A stretch of DNA of 64,000 nt from positions 248,001-312,000 of the forward strand of contig NZ_BCRN01000001.1 in assembly GCF_001552615.1 (NCBI RefSeq), given 5' to 3'. Below, piece after piece: positions 17,289 to 26,860 of this stretch. Position 1 is the stretch's first letter. Every line of letters begins with the position of its first letter. Below the pieces are notes generated by a model. It was not told the DNA's origin, searched no databases, and was given only the letters and a program-made list of their open reading frames with translations. The translations under genes and the position numbers were made by a program. The DNA comes from Millisia brevis NBRC 105863. GTDB taxonomy: Bacteria > Actinomycetota > Actinomycetes > Mycobacteriales > Mycobacteriaceae.

Positions 17289-18569
17289 GTGAGCGTCGAT
17301 TCCCACCTGGCCACCACTACCGAACACTCTCTCGCACAACGTTTCCTACAGGTACGCGGCCTGACCGATCTGCTCGCGTCACGACTGTCCGCCGAGGACC
17401 AGACTCCGCAGTCCATGACCGCGGCCAGCCCCGCGAAATGGCACCGCGCGCACGTGACCTGGTTCTTCGAGGAGTTCGTGCTGCGCCGCGACCCGGCGTA
17501 CACCGTCTACGACGACACCTACCGCTACCTGTTCAACAGCTACTACGAGGCGGTCGGCGAGCGGCATCCGCGCCACGACCGCGGCCTGGTCACCCGGCCG
17601 GGCGTCGAGGACATCACCCGCTACCGCGAGTACGTCGACGCGGCGCTGTCCGATCGACTGCGCCGCGGCGACCTCGACGACGAGGCCCTGACGCTGGTCG
17701 AGCTCGGCTGCAATCACGAACAGCAGCATCAGGAACTGCTGCTGATGGATATCAAGCATCTGTTCTCGACGATTCCGCTGTCCCCCGGGCCGATCTACGT
17801 CGATCGCGAGGTCGATGTCGACGCCGGAACCCCGTCGCTGGGGTGGCGGTCGGTCGGCGGCGGGGTGGTCGAGATCGGGGTACCCGGCGCCGGCGTGCCG
17901 ACCGCACCGTTCGACGGTGGCTTCTCCTACGACAACGAGGGCCCGCGGCACCGGGTCTTCCTCGAGGATTTCCACATCGCCGATCGCCCGGTCACCAACG
18001 CCGATTGGCTCGAGTTCATCGCCGACGAGGGCTACCGCCGCCCGGAGCTGTGGCTGTCGGACGGGTGGGCGTTCTGTCGCGAGCAGGACCTGCACGCACC
18101 CGGGTACTGGCGGCTCGAGGACGACGGATGGACCACGTTCACGTTGTCCGGTCGGCGGCAGGTGGTCGGGGACGAACCGGTGCTGCACGTGTCCTTCTAC
18201 GAAGCGGACGCCTTCGCCCGCTGGGCCGGCGCCCGCCTTCCCACGGAGTTCGAATGGGAAACCGCTGCAACCGAACTGGGCGATGCGCGTGGCAACCTGC
18301 TCGATCCGGATCGCTGTCATCCCGGTCGGGTGGGCACGGCGATGATCGGAGACATCTGGGAGTGGACCTCCAGCGCCTACCTGCCGTATCCGGGATTCGT
18401 CGCGGCCAACGGCGCGGTCGGCGAATACAACGGCAAATTCATGTGTGACCAGCACGTCCTGCGCGGGGCGAGCGCAGTCACCCCGGTCGGCCACGAGCGT
18501 GCGACCTATCGCAACTTCTTCCCGGCCTCCGGGCGATGGCTGTTCGGCGGCCTGAGGCTTGCCCGGTGA
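17289..18569 (+). CDS. egtB: Ergothioneine biosynthesis sulfoxide synthase EgtB
   Basis: 426 residues: an N-terminal DinB-like helical domain and a C-terminal formylglycine-generating-enzyme-like domain. The non-haem iron ligands are visible: His near 52 ('KWHRAH') and the pair in 'NHEQQHQE' at about 142-149. EgtB joins hercynine (trimethylhistidine) to a thiol using O2. The R-x-x-R in 'ERHPRHDR' (about 92 and 95) fits the arginines that bind the gamma-glutamyl carboxylate in the mycobacterial enzyme, so gamma-glutamylcysteine is the likelier thiol. AAGGAGG precedes GTG 17289. The stop overlaps egtD in GTGA. Confidence 0.92.
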   Translation: MSVDSHLATTTEHSLAQRFLQVRGLTDLLASRLSAEDQTPQSMTAASPAKWHRAHVTWFFEEFVLRRDPAYTVYDDTYRYLFNSYYEAVGERHPRHDRGLVTRPGVEDITRYREYVDAALSDRLRRGDLDDEALTLVELGCNHEQQHQELLLMDIKHLFSTIPLSPGPIYVDREVDVDAGTPSLGWRSVGGGVVEIGVPGAGVPTAPFDGGFSYDNEGPRHRVFLEDFHIADRPVTNADWLEFIADEGYRRPELWLSDGWAFCREQDLHAPGYWRLEDDGWTTFTLSGRRQVVGDEPVLHVSFYEADAFARWAGARLPTEFEWETAATELGDARGNLLDPDRCHPGRVGTAMIGDIWEWTSSAYLPYPGFVAANGAVGEYNGKFMCDQHVLRGASAVTPVGHERATYRNFFPASGRWLFGGLRLAR

Positions 18570-19537
18570 GCGGATCGACGGTCGTCACACCACCCGACCC
18601 GTCGCCACTGGCCGGCGATGCGCTGGCCGGCCTCTGGCTCGACCCGCCGGCCCTGCCGGCGAAGTGGCTCTACGACGAACGGGGCAGCCGCCTGTTCGAC
18701 GAGATCACCCAGCTTCCCGAGTATTACCCGACCCGGCGGGAAACGTACCTGCTCACCCGGCATGCCGCCGATATCGCCCGGTCCACCGACGCGACGATGC
18801 TCATCGAATTCGGTTCGGGCACATCGACGAAGACCCGCATCCTGCTGGACGCTCTCACCGGGGTCGGCGACGGCCGAACACTGGCCTATGTTCCCGTCGA
18901 CGTCAGCAGCGAGATGCTCACCAGCTCGGCGCAGCGGCTGGCCCTCGACTATCCCGACCTCGACGTACGGCCGGTGGTCGCCGACTTCACCGACCCCGAT
19001 CTGCGGCTTCCGGCGGCGGACGGCGCCCGGCTGGCGGTGCTGCTCGGCGGCACGATCGGCAACTTCGACCAGCCGCAGCGGCGGGCATTCTTCACCGGCC
19101 TGGCCGGCGCCCTGCAGCCCGGGGACTTCGTTCTGATCGGCGCCGACCTGATCAAGGACACCGGCCGCCTGGTCGCGGCGTACAACGACAAGGCCGGGGT
19201 GACAGCGGATTTCAACCGCAACGTCATCGAAGTGCTGCGCCGGGAACTCGACGCGTCCGGGCTCTACCCCGACGACTTCGACCACATCGCCCGGTGGAAT
19301 CCGGCCGACCACCGGATCGAGATGTGGCTGCGGGCCCGCCGCGACGTGCACGCCCATTTCGGAGCACTGGCGAAGGACTGGCAGCTTCCCGCCGGCGCCG
19401 AGATCCTGACCGAGATCAGCATCAAATTCGATGCCGTATCCCTGAGCGGCGAACTGTCCGACGCCGGGCTCGACCCGGTGACCGAATGGACCGATCCGTC
19501 GCGGGACTTCGCGCTTCTTCTCGCCCGCGTCCGGTAG
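18566..19537 (+). CDS. egtD: L-histidine N-alpha-methyltransferase EgtD
   Basis: 323 residues of the DUF2260-type SAM methyltransferase that trimethylates the alpha-amine of histidine to hercynine, the first step of ergothioneine synthesis. Characteristic words are 'ALPAKWLYDERGSRLFDEITQLPEYYPTRRE' near the start, the SAM loop 'IEFGSGTSTKTRILLDAL', 'YVPVDVSSEML', 'LGGTIGNF' and a C-terminal 'TEISIKF'. It overlaps egtB by four bases, so both should be translated together. egtA, egtC and egtE are absent from both sides in this window. Confidence 0.93.
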   Translation: MSGSTVVTPPDPSPLAGDALAGLWLDPPALPAKWLYDERGSRLFDEITQLPEYYPTRRETYLLTRHAADIARSTDATMLIEFGSGTSTKTRILLDALTGVGDGRTLAYVPVDVSSEMLTSSAQRLALDYPDLDVRPVVADFTDPDLRLPAADGARLAVLLGGTIGNFDQPQRRAFFTGLAGALQPGDFVLIGADLIKDTGRLVAAYNDKAGVTADFNRNVIEVLRRELDASGLYPDDFDHIARWNPADHRIEMWLRARRDVHAHFGALAKDWQLPAGAEILTEISIKFDAVSLSGELSDAGLDPVTEWTDPSRDFALLLARVR

Positions 19538-19683
19538 CTATCCGCCCGGTCCGTGTTGCAGTTGGATCAACATTCATCGGCACCGACATGCGCGCGCCGC
19601 CTCGAGCGCGTCTAATGTCTGCAACTTCGAGTGCGACAAACCCGACGGGTGCCTCGTACCGGACGGACCGAGAAGGAGCAGAC

Positions 19684-21330
19684 ATGCGAAGGATCGCCCC
19701 CTGGGCCGCTGTCACCACAGCGACCGCGCTGCTGATCGGCGGTTGCGCCTCGGAACGCGACGACGGCAGCGGCGGCTCCTCGACCGACCAGGTGACGTTC
19801 ACCTTCGCGGCGTCCTCGGACCCGGCATCGCTCGACCCGGCCTTCGCCAGCGACGGCGAATCCTTCCGTGTGGCCCGGCAGATCTTCGAGGGCCTGGTGG
19901 GTACCGAACCGGGTACCGCGGATCCCGCCCCGCTGCTGGCGCAGTCGTGGGATGTCAGCGACGACGGCCTGCAGTACACCTTCAACCTGGTCGACGGGGT
20001 CAGCTTCCACGACGGGACCCCGTTCAACGCCGAGGCGGTCTGCTACAACTTCGACCGCTGGAACAACTTCACCGGCGTCGCGGCGTCCGAGAGCCTGTCC
20101 TACTACTGGCTGAAGGTCAACGGCGGCTACGCCTCCGACGGCAACGGCAAGTACCAGTCGTGCAGCGCCTCCGACGACACCACCGCGGTGGTCACCCTCG
20201 ACACCCCGCTGCCCGAGTTTGTCGCCGCACTGTCGCTGCCGGCGTTCTCGATGCAGTCGCCCACGGCGCTCCAGGAGTACAACGCCGACGACGTGCAGGG
20301 CCAGTCCGATGCCCCGGTGCTGCCGGAGTACGCGACCGCGCACCCCACCGGCACCGGCCCGTTCCTGTTCGATTCGTGGTCGCCCGGCGAGAACGTCACC
20401 CTCACCTCCAATCCCGACTACTGGGGTGACCAGGGCGAGGTGACCCGGGTGGTCTTCCCGATCATCAGCGACACCACCGCCCGCCGCCAGGCCCTGGAGG
20501 CCGGCGACATCGACGGCTACGACCTGGTGGCGCCCGGCGACGTCCAGGCATTGCAGGACGCCGGCTTCGAGATCGCCAACCGCGAGGCGTTCAACATCCT
20601 CTACCTGGGCATGAACCAGGCGGTACCCGAACTGGCCGATATCCGGGTACGCCAGGCGATCGCCCACGCGGTCAACCGCGAGGGCCTCGTGGCGGCCACG
20701 CTGCCCGAGGGCACCGAGGTGGCGACCAACTTCGTGCCGCCGTCGGTCTCCGGATGGAACGCGAACGTCGAGACCTACGCCTACGACCCCGATCAGGCAC
20801 GGCAGTTGCTCAGCGAGGCCGGCTTCACCGAGGCGACCCCGTTGACGATCAACTTCACCTACCCGACCAACGTGTCGCGGCCGTATATGCCGACCCCGGA
20901 GCAGGTCTTCGAGCGGATCGCCGCGGACCTCGAGGACGTGGGCGTCGTCGTGCAGGCGACGCCGCTGCCGTGGTCGCCCGACTACCTCGACCGCATCCAG
21001 GGCGGACCGGACCACGGTCTGCACCTGCTGGGGTGGACCGGCGACTACAACGACACCTACAACTTCATCGGTGTCTTCTTCGGCCAGCAGTCGCAGGAGT
21101 GGGGCTTCGACAACCCGGAGCTGTTCGCCCAGATCAACGACGCGCGGGTGCTGCCGGACATCACCGAGCAGGAGGCGGCGTACGAGGCCGCGAACGGTGC
21201 GCTGCTCGAGTTCCTGCCCGGCCTGCCCATCGCGCATCCCGTGCCCTCGCTCGCGTTCCGGGCGGGCGTCGTCTATCCGACGTCGCCGGTCCAGGACGAG
21301 GTGTACACCATGGTGGAATTGCCGAACTGA
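19684..21330 (+). CDS. Peptide/nickel-type ABC transporter substrate-binding lipoprotein
   Basis: 548 residues, family 5 extracellular solute-binding protein. A lipoprotein signal peptide ends in 'LLIGGCAS' (lipobox Cys near 22). The mature part has the family pattern 'DPASLDPAF...GESFRVARQIFEGLV', 'DGVSFHDGTPFNAEAV', 'GTGPFLFDSWSPGENVTLTSNPDYW' and 'AIAHAVNRE'. It should capture oligopeptides or similar small molecules at the membrane and hand them to the two permeases that follow. GAAGGAG precedes ATG 19684. A TAATGT hexamer at 19613 is a possible -10 element. The nature of the peptide is unknown. Confidence 0.9.
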   Translation: MRRIAPWAAVTTATALLIGGCASERDDGSGGSSTDQVTFTFAASSDPASLDPAFASDGESFRVARQIFEGLVGTEPGTADPAPLLAQSWDVSDDGLQYTFNLVDGVSFHDGTPFNAEAVCYNFDRWNNFTGVAASESLSYYWLKVNGGYASDGNGKYQSCSASDDTTAVVTLDTPLPEFVAALSLPAFSMQSPTALQEYNADDVQGQSDAPVLPEYATAHPTGTGPFLFDSWSPGENVTLTSNPDYWGDQGEVTRVVFPIISDTTARRQALEAGDIDGYDLVAPGDVQALQDAGFEIANREAFNILYLGMNQAVPELADIRVRQAIAHAVNREGLVAATLPEGTEVATNFVPPSVSGWNANVETYAYDPDQARQLLSEAGFTEATPLTINFTYPTNVSRPYMPTPEQVFERIAADLEDVGVVVQATPLPWSPDYLDRIQGGPDHGLHLLGWTGDYNDTYNFIGVFFGQQSQEWGFDNPELFAQINDARVLPDITEQEAAYEAANGALLEFLPGLPIAHPVPSLAFRAGVVYPTSPVQDEVYTMVELPN

Positions 21331-21403
21331 TCGTGACCGCGGCCGATCCCACCGAAACGGGCTCAGCCGGTGACCGTGCGGACCTCTCCGATGAGGGGCC
21401 CGC

Positions 21404-22408
21404 ATGGTCCGGCTGATCCTCCGACGTCTCGCGCTGCTGATCCCGACGCTCTTCGGGCTGACGCTGCTGCTGTTCTTCTGGGTGCGGGCGCTGCCCGGTG
21501 GCCCGGCCGCCGCGCTGTTGGGCGAACGGGCCACCCCGGAGGCGGTGGCGCAGCTCAACGAGGTGTACGGGTTCAACCGGCCCCTGTACCAGCAGTACTT
21601 CACCTACCTGGGCCAGCTGCTGCAGGGCAACTTCGGCACGTCGCTGTCGACGCGGCGACCGGTCACCGAGGAATTCGCCAACCGGTTCCCGGCGACCCTG
21701 GAGCTGACGATCATGGCGATCGCGATCGCCATCGTCCTGGGAATCACGTTGGGGTACATCGCCGCCCGGCGGCACGGCCGCGCCGTCGACAATATGGCGG
21801 TCGTCGCCTCCCTGCTGGGCGTGACGATCCCGGTGTTCTTCCTCGCGTTCATCCTCAAGTACATCTTCGCCGTGGAGCTCGGCTGGTTCCCGACGACCGG
21901 CCGCCAGTCGAACGACATCAATGCCACGCATCCGACGAATCTGTATGTGCTGGACGGCCTCCTGACCGGTGAATGGGATGCCTCCCTCGACGCCCTGCGG
22001 CATCTGATCCTGCCGGCGTTGGCGCTCGCGACGATCCCGTTGGCGATCATCACCCGGATGACCCGCGCCTCGGTGATCGAGGTGCAGAACTCCGACTATG
22101 TGCGCACCGCGGTCGCCAAGGGCCTGGCGCCCGGCCACGTCAGCAGGCGGGTGATCCTGCGCAACGCGCTGCTGCCGGTATCGACGACGATCGGCCTGCA
22201 GGTCGGATTGCTGCTGTCCGGGGCGGTACTGACCGAGACGGTGTTCTCGTTCCCGGGGATCGGCGGTTTCCTGGCGACGGCGATCTCCGGCGCCGACTAT
22301 CCCGTCCTGCAGGGCTTCATCCTGTTGATCGCCCTGGTCTACGCCCTGGTGAATCTGGCCGTCGACGTCTCGTACGGCCTGATCGATCCGCGTCTGAGGA
22401 CACGATGA
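21404..22408 (+). CDS. ABC transporter permease, DppB/OppB type
   Basis: 334 residues with six transmembrane helices. The first ('LILRRLALLIPTLFGLTLLLFFWVRALPGGP') is the standard DppB start, and the cytoplasmic EAA loop reads 'DYVRTAVAKGLAPGHVSRRVILRNALLPV'. It pairs with the next gene to form the membrane channel. The coding end overlaps the next permease start by four bases (ATGA), so the two subunits are probably made in equal amounts. Confidence 0.92.
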   Translation: MVRLILRRLALLIPTLFGLTLLLFFWVRALPGGPAAALLGERATPEAVAQLNEVYGFNRPLYQQYFTYLGQLLQGNFGTSLSTRRPVTEEFANRFPATLELTIMAIAIAIVLGITLGYIAARRHGRAVDNMAVVASLLGVTIPVFFLAFILKYIFAVELGWFPTTGRQSNDINATHPTNLYVLDGLLTGEWDASLDALRHLILPALALATIPLAIITRMTRASVIEVQNSDYVRTAVAKGLAPGHVSRRVILRNALLPVSTTIGLQVGLLLSGAVLTETVFSFPGIGGFLATAISGADYPVLQGFILLIALVYALVNLAVDVSYGLIDPRLRTR

Positions 22409-23364
22409 CGACCACTCCCGGCGCCCCCGATGCGCAGCCACCGCTCGAACCCGAGAACGCCCGCACGGTCGCGGAGGCCACCGCCGGTCTGGCCGACGAC
22501 AGCGCCGGTCTGTGGCGGCAGGCGTTCACCCGCATGCGGCGCAATCCGATCGCGATCATCGGCGCGGTCATCGTGCTGCTGTTCGTGTTGGTCGCGCTGT
22601 TCGCTCCGCTGCTCGCCCCGTACCCGGCGGGCGCGGTACCCGGCCGGGACCTGGTGCGCCCGACCATGATCCCCGGCCCGTCGTCGGAGTATCTGCTCGG
22701 CCTCGACCGCTTCGGCTCGGACGTGTTGAGCCAATTGATCTGGGGTGCACGCGCATCGCTGATCATCGGCGTCGCCTCCACCCTGATCGGACTGCTCGGC
22801 GGCGTCGCGCTCGGCCTGCTGGCGGGCGCCTTCTCCGGCTGGGTGGACACGGTGACGATGCGCCTGGTCGACCTGATGTTGGCGATTCCGTCGCTGCTGC
22901 TGGCGGTGTCGATCGCGGCGGTCGCCGGGCAGAACAATATGTCGATCATCATCGCGATCGGTGTGGTGCAGGTCCCGGTCTTCGCGCGGTTGCTGCGCGG
23001 TTCGATGCTCGCCCAACGCGATCAGGACTATGTGCTGGCCGCCCGATCGCTGGGCCTGACCCGTCGCACCGTCACGATGTCGCACGTCCTGCCGAACTCG
23101 TTGGGTCCGGTGATCGTGCAGGCGACGCTGGTGCTGGCCACCGCGGTCATCGAGGCGGCGGCCCTGTCATTCCTCGGTCTGGGCGGCGGCCGCCCCACCG
23201 ACGCCGAATGGGGTCGCATGTTGACCGGCGCGCAGGCCGAATTGGCGATCGCCCCGCAGTTGGCGTTCCTGCCGGGTATCTGCATCTCTATCACCGCGCT
23301 GGGCTTCACCCTGCTCGGCGAGTCGCTGCGCGAGGCTCTCGATCCCCGGATGCGGAGGCGATGA
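22405..23364 (+). CDS. ABC transporter permease, DppC/OppC type
   Basis: 319 residues. After a soluble N-terminal stretch (about 1-40) and a first helix ('NPIAIIGAVIVLLFVLVALFAPLLAPY') comes the DppC periplasmic segment 'YLLGLDRFGSDVLSQLIWGARASL' and four to five more helices. The EAA loop is 'DYVLAARSLGLTRRTVTMSHVLPNSLGPV'. It is the partner permease of the upstream gene and overlaps the following ATPase gene by four bases. Confidence 0.92.
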   Translation: MTTTPGAPDAQPPLEPENARTVAEATAGLADDSAGLWRQAFTRMRRNPIAIIGAVIVLLFVLVALFAPLLAPYPAGAVPGRDLVRPTMIPGPSSEYLLGLDRFGSDVLSQLIWGARASLIIGVASTLIGLLGGVALGLLAGAFSGWVDTVTMRLVDLMLAIPSLLLAVSIAAVAGQNNMSIIIAIGVVQVPVFARLLRGSMLAQRDQDYVLAARSLGLTRRTVTMSHVLPNSLGPVIVQATLVLATAVIEAAALSFLGLGGGRPTDAEWGRMLTGAQAELAIAPQLAFLPGICISITALGFTLLGESLREALDPRMRRR

Positions 23365-25067
23365 TGGCCGACACCTTCGTCACGGCGGACGACTCGGGCA
23401 CCCCGGTCCTGCGGGTGCGGGATCTGGAGGTCACCTTCACCACCGACGCCGGACCGGTGGTCGCGGTGCGCGACGTCTCCTTCGATATCGAAGCGGGCCG
23501 CACGCTGGCGGTGGTCGGCGAATCCGGTTCGGGCAAGTCGACGATCGCCGCGGCGGTGCTCGGGTTGCTCCCGCCGAACGGATCGATCACCAAGGGCTCG
23601 GTCATGATCAACGGCACCGAGGTGGTCGGGCTCTCGCGTCGGCGGTTGCAACCACTGCGCGGTCGGGTGATGGCACTGGTGCCGCAGGACCCGATGAGCA
23701 ATCTCAATCCGACGGCGACGATCGGTCGGCAGCTGACCGAAACCCTGGAGGACACCGGCACCACCAAGGGACGCGAGACGGGCAAGCGGGCGGTCGACCT
23801 ACTGGCCGAGGCGGGGATCTCGGACGCCGCGGATCGCATCAACGCCTACCCGCACCAATTCTCCGGCGGCATGCGGCAGCGCGCGCTGATCGCCATAGGT
23901 TTGGCCGCGTCGCCGCAACTGTTGGTGGCCGACGAGCCGACCTCGGCGCTCGACGTCACCGTCCAGCAGGTGGTCCTCGACCGGATGCAGGAGTTGACCT
24001 CCAAGCGCGGTACCGCGGTCATGTTGATCACCCACGATCTCGGGTTGGCCGCCGACCGCGCGTCCGACCTGCTGGTGATGTACCGCGGCGACCTGGTCGA
24101 GGCCGGCCCCGCCTTGCAGGTGCTGCGCAACCCCGAACACGAGTACACCCGAAGGCTGCTGGCAGCCGCGCCGTCCCTGGCCTCGCAGCGGATGCGCGGC
24201 ACGGCCGGGCTGCAGGTCGCCGAAGCTGTCACCGCGTCGCCGGACGAGACGGCAGCCGAGACCCCGTTGATGGCGGTCCGCAACCTGCGCAAGGTCTTTC
24301 CCGGCGCCCGGCGCGGCCTCTTCGGGCGGGAGCCCGACGTGGTGGCCGTCGACGATGTCTCGTTCGACATTCCGCGCGGGCATACGGTGGCGATCGTCGG
24401 CGAATCGGGTTCGGGCAAGTCGACGGTGGCGCGGATGCTGCTGCAGTTGACCGAGCCGACCTCCGGCGAGGTGCTGTTGGAGGGCCGTCCGGTGGCGATC
24501 TCCGGTCAGGCGGAGGAGATCGCGTTCCGGCGGCGCATCCAGCCGATCTTCCAGGACCCCTACTCGTCGCTCGACCCGCTGTACACCGTCTTCCGGACGA
24601 TCGAGGAACCGCTGCGCGCCCACAACTACGGCGACGCGACGCAGCGGTCGGAGCGGGTCTACGAGCTGCTCGACCATGTGGCCCTGCCGAAGTCGATGGC
24701 CTCCCGGTATCCGGCGGAGTTGTCCGGTGGGCAGCGGCAACGCATCGCGATCGCCCGGGCGTTGGCGTTGCGCCCGGAGATCGTGGTCTGCGACGAGGCG
24801 GTATCCGCGCTCGACGTGATCGTGCAGGACCAGATCCTGCGGCTGCTGGTCGAGCTGCAGGAGCAGCTCGGGCTGACGTACGTCTTCATCACGCACGATC
24901 TGGCGGTGGTGCGGCAGATCGCCGACTACACCTGCGTCATGGAGCGCGGACGGTTGGTCGAACGCGGTTCGACCACCGCGCTCTTCGACACTCCCGAACA
25001 GCCGTATACCCGCCGGCTGTTGGACGCGATCCCCGGCCGGACGCTGGTCACCGGCCCGGAGGATTAG
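23361..25067 (+). CDS. Double-domain ABC ATPase for peptide uptake (DppD-DppF fusion)
   Basis: 568 residues carrying two complete ATPase domains. The first (about 12-255) has Walker A 'GESGSGKST', signature 'FSGGMRQR' and Walker B 'LLVADEPTSALD'. The second (about 300-565) has 'GESGSGKST', 'LSGGQRQR' and 'IVVCDEAVSALD', where the second-domain Walker B has 'DEAVSALD' in place of DEPTSALD, as is common in the OppF half. Each half also has the C-terminal oligopeptide-transporter extension ('PEHEYTRRLLAA', 'PEQPYTRRLLDA'). It powers the importer above. Two adjacent ATGs (23361 and 23364) are possible. It ends convergently, overlapping the GGCT/hydrolase gene by four bases. Confidence 0.92.
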   Translation: MMADTFVTADDSGTPVLRVRDLEVTFTTDAGPVVAVRDVSFDIEAGRTLAVVGESGSGKSTIAAAVLGLLPPNGSITKGSVMINGTEVVGLSRRRLQPLRGRVMALVPQDPMSNLNPTATIGRQLTETLEDTGTTKGRETGKRAVDLLAEAGISDAADRINAYPHQFSGGMRQRALIAIGLAASPQLLVADEPTSALDVTVQQVVLDRMQELTSKRGTAVMLITHDLGLAADRASDLLVMYRGDLVEAGPALQVLRNPEHEYTRRLLAAAPSLASQRMRGTAGLQVAEAVTASPDETAAETPLMAVRNLRKVFPGARRGLFGREPDVVAVDDVSFDIPRGHTVAIVGESGSGKSTVARMLLQLTEPTSGEVLLEGRPVAISGQAEEIAFRRRIQPIFQDPYSSLDPLYTVFRTIEEPLRAHNYGDATQRSERVYELLDHVALPKSMASRYPAELSGGQRQRIAIARALALRPEIVVCDEAVSALDVIVQDQILRLLVELQEQLGLTYVFITHDLAVVRQIADYTCVMERGRLVERGSTTALFDTPEQPYTRRLLDAIPGRTLVTGPED

Positions 25068-26080
25068 CGAGGGTCGCGGGCGACGGCGGCGAGACCGGCG
25101 ACCAATGCCTCGGTCGCCGTGGACAATCCGCCCGGTCCGGCGACGGAGCTGCGCGGTCCGATCCCCCGCACCCGCGGCGGCAGTTCCAGTTGGCAGCCCC
25201 CGCCGCGGGGGCGGTTGACGGGGTTGTCGGCGTGCAAGCCGCGCAGCCCCGCCGGGATGCTCTCGAGGTCGGTGACCACCTCGAAGCCGGGCAACACCAC
25301 CGTCCGGGCGATCTGCGCGGCGAGGGCGCGATTCGACCCGCCCGCCAGCAGCTGGGTGGCGCGCCCGAAGCGGAAGTAGCCGTGCAGCGAGATCACCACA
25401 TCGACGTGATCGAGGAAGGCGGCCAACCGATCCGAGTCGGACGCCAGGTAGCGCGTCGAGGTGAGATGGTCCGGGTAGCCCTCGGGGTGGCGCACCAGGT
25501 AGATCGACGCACCGGACGCCTGCGCGGCCCGCTCGGCGATGACGTCGGTCATCCGCTCGACGTCGCCGCCGTGGATCGCCATGAACCCGAACCGCGTTCC
25601 GAGACTGCTGAATTCCTCGACCCCCGGCGTCGCCAACAGCTCCGGTAGCGAGCGGGGCGCGTTGGGGCTGGGGCCACCGTTGGGTTGCGGCCAGTGGGTC
25701 GGGTCCCAGCGGCGCAGGTACTCGACCCACCGGGCCGGCAACCCTCGTTCGATGGCGCCGGCCACCACCTGTTCGAGGTATCCCGGTTGCGGCGCACCGG
25801 GATTCGGTCGACGGTCGGCGTGCAGCAGCACCGATTCGGGTCCGGTGGCGGTGGTGACGGTGCGGACCTCGCGGACGGTGCGGCCGGGTTCACTCGAAGC
25901 GGTATCCGCGGCGCGGTCGAGGGCGGCCGGATCGCCGGCGGCGATGGTCCAGATCACGCCGTGGACCTCGGAGCCGGGGAAGGGTTCGATCGCCGCGACG
26001 CCCCGGTCGTTGATCAGCCAGTCATGGTCGGCCAGTACCGCCGGCCGCGGATCGGACGCGCCGGGGCATACGGCGGCCAT
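25064..26080 (-). CDS. Gamma-glutamylcyclotransferase-like / poly-gamma-glutamate hydrolase fusion
   Basis: 338 residues from the first ATG. The N-terminal part (about 1-115) resembles a gamma-glutamylcyclotransferase (AIG2-like) domain. The C-terminal part (about 145-315) resembles zinc-dependent poly-gamma-glutamate hydrolase (PghP/DUF867), with 'MAIHGGDVERMTDVIAE' holding the zinc His and Glu and 'VISLHGY' holding a second His. Both activities cut gamma-glutamyl bonds. The first strand of the GGCT fold ('RYFAYDIHLRADV') is encoded upstream of this ATG, in the same open frame back to the PIG-L stop at 26150-26152, yet that stretch has no ATG, GTG or TTG. In addition, the usual YGSN loop reads YDIH. 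The true start is therefore unresolved, and the GGCT active site may be altered. Confidence 0.65.
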   Translation of the reverse strand: MAAVCPGASDPRPAVLADHDWLINDRGVAAIEPFPGSEVHGVIWTIAAGDPAALDRAADTASSEPGRTVREVRTVTTATGPESVLLHADRRPNPGAPQPGYLEQVVAGAIERGLPARWVEYLRRWDPTHWPQPNGGPSPNAPRSLPELLATPGVEEFSSLGTRFGFMAIHGGDVERMTDVIAERAAQASGASIYLVRHPEGYPDHLTSTRYLASDSDRLAAFLDHVDVVISLHGYFRFGRATQLLAGGSNRALAAQIARTVVLPGFEVVTDLESIPAGLRGLHADNPVNRPRGGGCQLELPPRVRGIGPRSSVAGPGGLSTATEALVAGLAAVARDPR

Positions 26081-26149
26081 GACGTCCGCCCGCAGGTGGA
26101 TGTCGTAGGCGAAGTACCGGGCCGTTGCGGCCGCCGCGTCACCGATCGG

Positions 26150-26860
26150 TCAGCGCCTGTTGACCGGGACGATGCCGTATGCCTCCGCCGTGGTGCCCGC
26201 GGGCAGCCCGAAGCGCTCGGCGATCGACTGACCGAAGACCAGCAGCATGTCCTCGAGGTCGGCGCGGTGGCCCGTCTGCGAGGCATGCCGGCGCAGCGCC
26301 GCGACCTTCCGGTCGAAGAACTCGGTGGTGTCGATCGGGTGGTCGGCGGTCGGGTGCGCCATCAACCAGATCTCCCCAACCTTCCAGAAGTCGAGGCCCA
26401 GTTCCGGCCAGGCGAACGGGTTTTCGGCCGCCGGATAGCACGCCCGCACGGTGGCCTCCCCGGCGGCGAGGTGGTCGGGATGCGAGGCCATCAGCCGTTC
26501 GTACCAGCGCTCGGGGCTCTGGGTGAGCACCCGTTGCGGCCGTACCTCGCGGATGACCCGGACGATCTCGCGTTGCAGGTCGAACGACGGTTCGAGCCAG
26601 CCGTCGCGGAAGCCGTCCAGGAAGCGGACATCGGTGACGCCGAGTTCCGCGCTCGCGGCGCGCTGCTCACCCTCCCGCAGCGCGGGGATGGCGGCGATAT
26701 CGGCGTCGGGTTGGGCGCCCTGTTCACCGTGCGTGCAGCACAGCAGGGTCACCTCGATGCCGGCGTTCGTCCACGAGGCGATCGTTCCCGCGGCGCCGAA
26801 ATCCGCGTCGTCGGGGTGGGCGACGACGACCAGAATCCGCTCAACCTCGTCGTCGGGCAT
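26150..26860 (-). CDS. PIG-L family deacetylase (LmbE-like)
   Basis: 236 residues with the zinc motif 'AHPDDADF' near 14-21 and the second His site 'ASHPDHLAAGE' near 124. Members remove acetyl groups from N-acetylglucosaminyl compounds; MshB and Mca of mycothiol metabolism are the actinobacterial examples. This protein is shorter than either (about 290-300 residues), so the substrate is open. ATG 26860 or GTG 26875 may be the start; neither has a clear ribosome binding site. Its reading frame continues past the TGA at 26150-26152 straight into the GGCT/poly-gamma-glutamate hydrolase frame. It is the second gene of the unit that starts with the methyltransferase. Confidence 0.85.
   Translation of the reverse strand: MPDDEVERILVVVAHPDDADFGAAGTIASWTNAGIEVTLLCCTHGEQGAQPDADIAAIPALREGEQRAASAELGVTDVRFLDGFRDGWLEPSFDLQREIVRVIREVRPQRVLTQSPERWYERLMASHPDHLAAGEATVRACYPAAENPFAWPELGLDFWKVGEIWLMAHPTADHPIDTTEFFDRKVAALRRHASQTGHRADLEDMLLVFGQSIAERFGLPAGTTAEAYGIVPVNRR

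Noticed and set aside
26150-26860. MshB or Mca as identity of the PIG-L protein
   Set aside because: The protein is about 50 residues shorter and lacks the long C-terminal part of both enzymes.
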